Assembly (NCBI GenBank): GCA_900548595.1
Contig: URLB01000027.1
Coordinates: forward strand, 1 to 18,131
From: an uncultured Eubacteriales bacterium
Lineage (GTDB): Bacteria > Bacillota > Clostridia > Lachnospirales > Anaerotignaceae
Reading direction: 5' to 3'
Length of the DNA: 18,131 bases
In this document: positions 14,299 through 18,131 of the stretch, piece after piece
Layout of the letters: each line of letters starts with the position of its first letter
How positions within the stretch are numbered: position 1 is the stretch's first letter
Notes under the pieces: generated by a model
Told to the model about the DNA's origin: nothing
The model's input: the letters and a program-made list of their open reading frames with translations, nothing else
Databases searched by the model: none
Translations under genes and position numbers: made by a program

Positions 14299-14469
14299 AT
14301 GGCATACAGAATTGGTGATGAATGCATCGGTTGCGGAGCATGCGCAGCTGACTGTCCTACATCTTGCATCGTAGATGCCGGTGGTGTCTTCAAAATCAAC
14401 GAGGCAGACTGCATCGAATGCGGCGCTTGCGCAGGAAGCTGTCCTGTAGGAGCTCCTAAGCTTGCTTAA
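14299..14469 (+). CDS. 2[4Fe-4S] ferredoxin, clostridial type
   Basis: This small soluble electron carrier has 56 residues, the classical clostridial ferredoxin size. It has two cluster motifs: C9-x2-C12-x2-C15-x3-C19-P and C38-x2-C41-x2-C44-x3-C48-P, with C19 and C48 exchanged between clusters in the known fold. It would carry low-potential electrons between enzymes such as pyruvate:ferredoxin oxidoreductase and hydrogenase or Rnf; those partners are not in the window. The ATG follows GAGGAGGTG by 8 nt. It has its own promoter and a strong terminator, and uses ATC, GGC, TGC and GCA more than its neighbours, as expected for a highly expressed gene. Confidence 0.97.
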   Translation: MAYRIGDECIGCGACAADCPTSCIVDAGGVFKINEADCIECGACAGSCPVGAPKLA

Positions 14470-14497
14470 TTATAAGATAAGATATGTAGGTCTACAT

Positions 14498-14531
14498 AAA
14501 GACTGTTGAATAATTTCAACAGTCTTTTTTT
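14498..14531 (+). terminator. Strong rho-independent terminator after the ferredoxin
   Basis: AAAGACTGTTGAA (14498-14510) pairs perfectly with TTCAACAGTCTTT (14515-14527) around a TAAT loop, followed by a continuous T run to 14531. Confidence 0.92.
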
Positions 14532-14890
14532 GCGTGAAAAAAACATTGACAAAGCGTGCATTGTCTGAACTTTACAATAAAAAAATAAATTTTAATAGAT
14601 ATGGGGAGAGAGAATATGATGGGATTTTGTAGAATAATAAATGTTGAAAAGGACATGCTGTCGTAAAATGCAATATAATAACAAATGAATTGTGCAGTTG
14701 CCTAAAAAGCAGCGGATAAATATGTGAAAGTTGTATAGATAGCAGGGATAAAAATAACTATTTTTAAGAAAAAATTAAAAACGGCTTGTCTTTGTCCGAT
14801 GTCAAGTGATATACTGTGAATGTATTAATTAGAGTTGGATATATATCAGCTCGATTGTTATACTTTTTAATTTAAGGGAGGAGTAATTTT
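14532..14890 (+). other. Intergenic region upstream of mglB
   Basis: No conserved gene is visible in this 359-bp region. It holds TTGACA at 14546-14551 without a well-spaced -10, a possible 16-codon open frame at 14616-14666 with GGGGAG upstream, and two candidate promoters near mglB. The tandem TTGTC/TTTGTCC sequence at 14786-14797 could be a regulator site. I found no clear catabolite-repression (cre) sequence by eye. Confidence 0.5.
14786..14815 (+). promoter_or_regulatory. Candidate promoter of the mgl operon
   Basis: TTGTCT (14786-14791), 18 bp and TATACT (14810-14815). A second candidate closer to the gene is TTGGAT (14835-14840), 18 bp and TATACT (14859-14864), which would leave a very short leader before the GGGAGGAG ribosome binding site. 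Confidence 0.4.
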
Positions 14891-15931
14891 ATGAAGAAAA
14901 GAATTTTAGCATTGGCGCTTACCGCTGTTATGGCTCTCGGCCTTGCAGCCTGCGGAAGCTCAGATTCTAAAGGCGAAAGCAATGCGTCAGGCGGTGAGAC
15001 TGCCGAGGGAGAAGTTCCCACAGTAGGAGTACTTATTTACAAATACGATGACACTTATATTTCAACAGTACGTAACGCTATCGAGACAGCGCTTGACGGA
15101 AAAGCTGAAATAATAATGCAGGACGGCAAGGGCGATCAGGCAACTCAGAATGACCAGCTTGACGTTATGATTGAAAAAGGTGTTGACGTTCTCTGTGTAA
15201 ACATGGTAGATGCAAAGGCTGCACAGGGTGTTGCAGACAAGGCTAAAGAAGCCGGTATACCCACAATCTTCTTTAACAGAGAGCCTGATACAGAGGTAAT
15301 TAAGTCATATGATAAGTCTATCTTTATCGGAACAAACGCTGCCGACGCAGGAAAAATGCAGGGCGATATAATCAAAGACCTCTTTGACGCACATCCTGAG
15401 TATGACCTTAACGGCGACGGAGCTATCCAGTATGTAATGTTCCAGGGCGAACCCGACAACCCCGAAGCTATTGCCCGTACACAGTATTCTGTAGAGCAGG
15501 CTGAAGCAAACGGATGTACTATGGAACGTATCGGCGAAATCCAGGTATGTAACTGGGATACAGAGCAGGCACAGAGAGCAATGGAAGCTCTTCTTGCAGC
15601 AAACGAAGGAAAAATCGAACTTGTTATAGCTAACAATGACGGTATGGCAATCGGATGTATCGCAGCTCTTTCAAACATCGGTTACAATGTTGAAGGCGGA
15701 GACAAATTCATCCCTGTTATCGGTGTTGACGCTACAGACGCCGCAAAAGACGCTATAGCTAAGGGAACAATGAGCGCTACAGTACTTCAGGACGGTGAAG
15801 CTATGGGTAACGCTATCGCTTCCGTAGCACTTAACGCAGCAGCAGGCGCAGATTTCCTTGAAGGTACAGAATATGCCCTTGACGATACAGGCGTTGCAGT
15901 TCGTATTCCTTATGCTCCTTACACAGCATAA
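14891..15931 (+). CDS. mglB: Galactose/glucose-type sugar-binding lipoprotein MglB
   Basis: This is the extracytoplasmic substrate-binding component of a sugar ABC importer, anchored to the membrane by a lipid. The signal peptide ends in the lipobox LAAC with Cys21, followed by a Ser/Gly/Glu-rich linker. The 346-residue protein aligns closely with E. coli MglB from memory: VGVLIYKYDD (D54), FFNREP (N129), the calcium loop DLNGDGAIQ (172-180), GEPDNPEAIART (R196), NWDTEQAQ (W222), ANND (248-250 region) and IGVDA (D280). The residues at the E. coli His152 and Asp154 positions are Asn190 and Glu192 here, so sugar preference may differ. GGGAGGAG precedes the ATG. Codon use (ATC, CGT, GCT) is that of a highly expressed gene. 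mglA and mglC follow. Confidence 0.93.
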   Translation: MKKRILALALTAVMALGLAACGSSDSKGESNASGGETAEGEVPTVGVLIYKYDDTYISTVRNAIETALDGKAEIIMQDGKGDQATQNDQLDVMIEKGVDVLCVNMVDAKAAQGVADKAKEAGIPTIFFNREPDTEVIKSYDKSIFIGTNAADAGKMQGDIIKDLFDAHPEYDLNGDGAIQYVMFQGEPDNPEAIARTQYSVEQAEANGCTMERIGEIQVCNWDTEQAQRAMEALLAANEGKIELVIANNDGMAIGCIAALSNIGYNVEGGDKFIPVIGVDATDAAKDAIAKGTMSATVLQDGEAMGNAIASVALNAAAGADFLEGTEYALDDTGVAVRIPYAPYTA

Positions 15932-15952
15932 GTCTAATATACTGTATTCTAT

Positions 15953-15981
15953 GGCGCAGCGGTTTATTCCGCTGTGCCTTT
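15953..15981 (+). terminator. Hairpin between mglB and mglA
   Basis: GGCGCAGCGG (15953-15962) pairs with CCGCTGTGCC (15969-15978), with one G-U pair, around a 6-nt loop, followed by only TTTGT. The short T tail suggests a partial terminator or an mRNA 3' stabiliser that raises the binding protein above the transporter subunits, as seen in many sugar ABC operons. That role is inferred. Confidence 0.55.
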
Positions 15982-16030
15982 GTAATAATAACACGCATAT
16001 TTTATAGTTTAAGAAACGTGGTGATTTTCG

Positions 16031-17530
16031 ATGGCAGGCAGTGGATATGTACTTGAGATGATAGACATCGATAAACAATTCCCGGGCGTTAAGGCGCTTG
16101 ATCATGCCCAACTAAAATTAAAACCCGGTACCGTGCACGCGCTTATGGGTGAAAACGGAGCCGGAAAATCAACGCTTATGAAGTGTCTTTTCGGAGTTTA
16201 CAAAGAAGACGCCGGAAAAATACTTATCGACGGGGTTGAAACACACTTTGCAGGACCGAAAAACGCATTGGATAACGGCGTGGCAATGGTTCATCAGGAA
16301 CTTAATCAGGTTCTTAAAAGAAGCGTTATGGAAAATATATGGCTTGGACGTTTCCCGAAAAGCATGGGATTGGTAAGCCACCGTCAAATGTATGAAAAAA
16401 CAAAGGCCGTATTTGAAGACCTGGAGATACCGGTTGACCCGAAAACAATAATTGGAAAACTGTCGGTCAGCCAAAGACAAATGGTTGAAATTGCTAAAGC
16501 AGCTTCATATAATGCCAAAATACTTGTTTTGGACGAGCCTACTTCGTCGCTTACGGAGGAAGAGGTTGAGCACTTATTTAAAATTATGAATAAACTCCGT
16601 GACAAAGGAGTTGCACTTGTTTATATCAGTCATAAAATGGAAGAAATTCTTCGTATTTCGGACGAAGTTACTATAATGAGAGACGGTAAGTGGGTAGCTA
16701 CGGAATCGGCAAAAGACCTTACAACGGATAAAATAATAAAGCTGATGGTAGGAAGAGACCTTACCAATCGTTTCCCTCCTAAAACCAACGTACCCGGAGA
16801 GGTAATGATGGAGGTTAAAAATCTTACGGGCAAGTATATGCCGTCGTGTGTTGACGTAAGCTTTGAATTGCATAAGGGTGAAATACTTGGTGTAGCGGGA
16901 CTTGTCGGAAGCCGCAGGACGGAACTTTTGGAAACAATATTCGGTGTGGCGCATAAGGCAAGCGGCGAAATATTGATGAACGGAAAACCCGTAAACAACA
17001 AAGACAGCAGTGTTGCCATAAAAAACGGTTTTGCTCTCCTTACAGAGGAAAGACGCGCTACGGGAATATTTCCCGTAATGAATATCAATTTTAACTCTGT
17101 AATAGCTAATCTTAAGGCATATAAAAACGGCCCTCTTCTTTCCAATTTAAAAATGTCAAAGGATACAGGCTGGGTTATAGACAGTATGAGGGTAAAAACC
17201 CCTTCGCAGAAAACTCAGATAAGGACGCTTTCCGGAGGAAATCAGCAGAAGGTCATATTCGGAAGATGGCTTCTGACATCGCCGGAGGTGCTTCTGCTGG
17301 ATGAGCCTACAAGAGGTATCGACGTAGGCGCAAAATATGAGATATACCAGCTTATAATAGAACTTGCCAACCAAGGCAAGGGCGTTATAATGGTATCCAG
17401 TGAAATGCCCGAACTTTTGGGTATTTGCAACCGTATTGCCGTTATGTCCAACGGACGTCTTGCAGGCATATTGGACGGCGAGACGGCTACACAGGAAGAC
17501 ATAATGCGTCTTGCAGCCATGTATATTTAA
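16031..17530 (+). CDS. mglA: Sugar ABC transporter ATP-binding protein MglA
   Basis: MglA is the cytosolic ATPase of the importer, with two fused ABC domains (499 residues, normal for the family). Domain 1 has Walker A GENGAGKS (40-47), signature LSVSQ (144-148) and Walker B ILVLDEP (164-170). Domain 2 has a degenerate Walker A region GVAGLVGSRRTE (288-299) lacking the GKT, then signature LSGGNQQ (400-406) and Walker B VLLLDEPTRGID (420-431). This asymmetry is normal for the sugar-type (CUT2) ATPases RbsA, XylG and MglA. The ATG is preceded by GTGGTGA, a weaker ribosome binding site than those of mglB and mglC. mglC starts 13 nt after its stop. Confidence 0.95.
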   Translation: MAGSGYVLEMIDIDKQFPGVKALDHAQLKLKPGTVHALMGENGAGKSTLMKCLFGVYKEDAGKILIDGVETHFAGPKNALDNGVAMVHQELNQVLKRSVMENIWLGRFPKSMGLVSHRQMYEKTKAVFEDLEIPVDPKTIIGKLSVSQRQMVEIAKAASYNAKILVLDEPTSSLTEEEVEHLFKIMNKLRDKGVALVYISHKMEEILRISDEVTIMRDGKWVATESAKDLTTDKIIKLMVGRDLTNRFPPKTNVPGEVMMEVKNLTGKYMPSCVDVSFELHKGEILGVAGLVGSRRTELLETIFGVAHKASGEILMNGKPVNNKDSSVAIKNGFALLTEERRATGIFPVMNINFNSVIANLKAYKNGPLLSNLKMSKDTGWVIDSMRVKTPSQKTQIRTLSGGNQQKVIFGRWLLTSPEVLLLDEPTRGIDVGAKYEIYQLIIELANQGKGVIMVSSEMPELLGICNRIAVMSNGRLAGILDGETATQEDIMRLAAMYI

Positions 17531-17543
17531 GGAGGGGGAAACT

Positions 17544-18131
17544 ATGGCTACAATTGCTAAAGATAAAAAAACACTGAAAGAATTCCTGCTGGATTACGCG
17601 CTTTATATAATACTTATAATAATGATAATAGGCGTAATTATCGCAGAGCCTTCTTTCGTTTCGAAAAATAACTTCTGGAAAATACTTGCCCAGGCTTCCA
17701 CAAGAGGAATAATGGCATTGGGTGTAGCGGGACTTATCGTACTTGCCGGAACAGACCTTTCTGCGGGACGTATACTCGGATGCGGAGCCGCAATATCAGC
17801 GTCTCTTTTACAGAGCGTTACGTATGCTTCGCGTATGTATCCGCAGATAACAGAGCCGCTTCCGTTATTTATTCCGCTTATTATATCGATAGTTGTATGC
17901 GTTGCATTCAGTTTGCTTAACGGCTTCGGCGTTGCAAAACTGCATATGCATGCGTTTATCATATCTCTCGGTACGCAGCTTATAGCATACGGCGTACTTT
18001 GTCTTTATATCGACAGCCAGGCAGGAGGCGCTCAGCCTATAGCTACTCTTGACCCTGAATATATTGAATTTGTAAACGGCGAATTATTCGGAGAAATACC
18101 TCATCTTGTTATTTTCTTTGCAATCGCCGCA
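17544..18131 (+). CDS. mglC: Sugar ABC transporter permease MglC (3' truncated by window edge)
   Basis: This is the membrane permease of the importer; the first 196 codons are present and the frame is open to the right edge. GGAGGGGG lies 5 nt before the ATG. A short cytosolic Lys-rich start is followed by hydrophobic segments: YALYIILIIMIIGVIIA (about 18-34), the ASTRGIMALGVAGLIVLAGTDLS region typical of the BPD_transp_2 family, ISASLLQ, LPLFIPLIISIVVCVAFSLLNG and AFIISLGTQLIAYGVL. The GTDLSAGR stretch (about 69-76) is the family hallmark. Context after mglB and mglA supports MglC rather than a ribose permease, but the true sugar is not proven. Confidence 0.93.
   Translation, partial: MATIAKDKKTLKEFLLDYALYIILIIMIIGVIIAEPSFVSKNNFWKILAQASTRGIMALGVAGLIVLAGTDLSAGRILGCGAAISASLLQSVTYASRMYPQITEPLPLFIPLIISIVVCVAFSLLNGFGVAKLHMHAFIISLGTQLIAYGVLCLYIDSQAGGAQPIATLDPEYIEFVNGELFGEIPHLVIFFAIAA

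Noticed and set aside
14199..14414. Minus-strand open frame of 71 codons opposite the ferredoxin
   Set aside because: The plus strand encodes a complete ferredoxin with all eight cysteines, promoter, ribosome binding site and terminator; the minus frame is a shadow.
15145..15678. Minus-strand open frame of 177 codons opposite mglB
   Set aside because: It is a mirror of the strongly biased mglB codons, with no start signal or domain.
17603..17962. Minus-strand open frame opposite mglC
   Set aside because: Antisense to the permease, with no start signal.
1..18131. CRISPR arrays, tRNA or rRNA genes, insertion sequences, prophage or defence genes
   Set aside because: I saw no regularly spaced repeats, no tRNA-like cloverleaf, no transposase or integrase motifs and no defence-associated domains on either strand.

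Overview
The window looks like a chromosomal segment from a spore-forming member of the Clostridia (Firmicutes). The evidence is a canonical Spo0A, the gene orders DUF512-der-plsY-gpsA and gdpP-rplI-dnaB, Gram-positive-type ribosome binding sites (AGGAGG) with several TTG/GTG starts, and AT-leaning DNA with heavy use of ATA, AGA and GGA codons. I cannot place it to genus. I see no rRNA, tRNA, CRISPR array, insertion sequence or prophage gene.

Layout. (1) 2-3236, plus strand: a tight housekeeping operon with the 3' end of a DUF512 protein, der (ribosome assembly GTPase), plsY and gpsA (first steps of phospholipid synthesis). (2) 3225-4451: a minus-strand PAP2 phosphatase overlaps the end of gpsA. 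Next comes a small XRE regulator diverging from a small Ig-like exported protein, with a perfect palindrome in the promoter between them. (3) 4479-6119, minus strand: spo0A with a good sigma-A promoter and two 0A-box-like sites, then about 370 bp that contain a possible structured RNA, then a CYTH-domain protein. (4) 6250-9413: a DJ-1/PfpI protein, two unrecognised small proteins, and a YtcJ-like amidohydrolase cut by one in-frame TAG. (5) 9595-14175, plus strand: pheA, gdpP, rplI and dnaB, closely spaced and probably co-transcribed. (6) 14299-14469: a 56-residue 2[4Fe-4S] ferredoxin with its own promoter and strong terminator. (7) 14891 to the right edge: an mglBAC-type sugar ABC transporter, with mglC running off the window.

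How the genes relate. The plsY/gpsA pair supplies and uses glycerol-3-phosphate for membrane lipids. GdpP degrades c-di-AMP, next to replication (DnaB) and ribosome (L9) genes, as in Bacillus. Spo0A is the sporulation master regulator. Its usual clostridial partner spoIVB is not next to it here.

No complete novel defence or mobile system is visible. The most interesting signals are regulatory or structural: the nested inverted repeats at 5500-5631, the palindrome embedded in the promoter at 4053-4081, a hairpin that includes the ribosome binding site of the PAP2 gene, and the amber-interrupted amidohydrolase.
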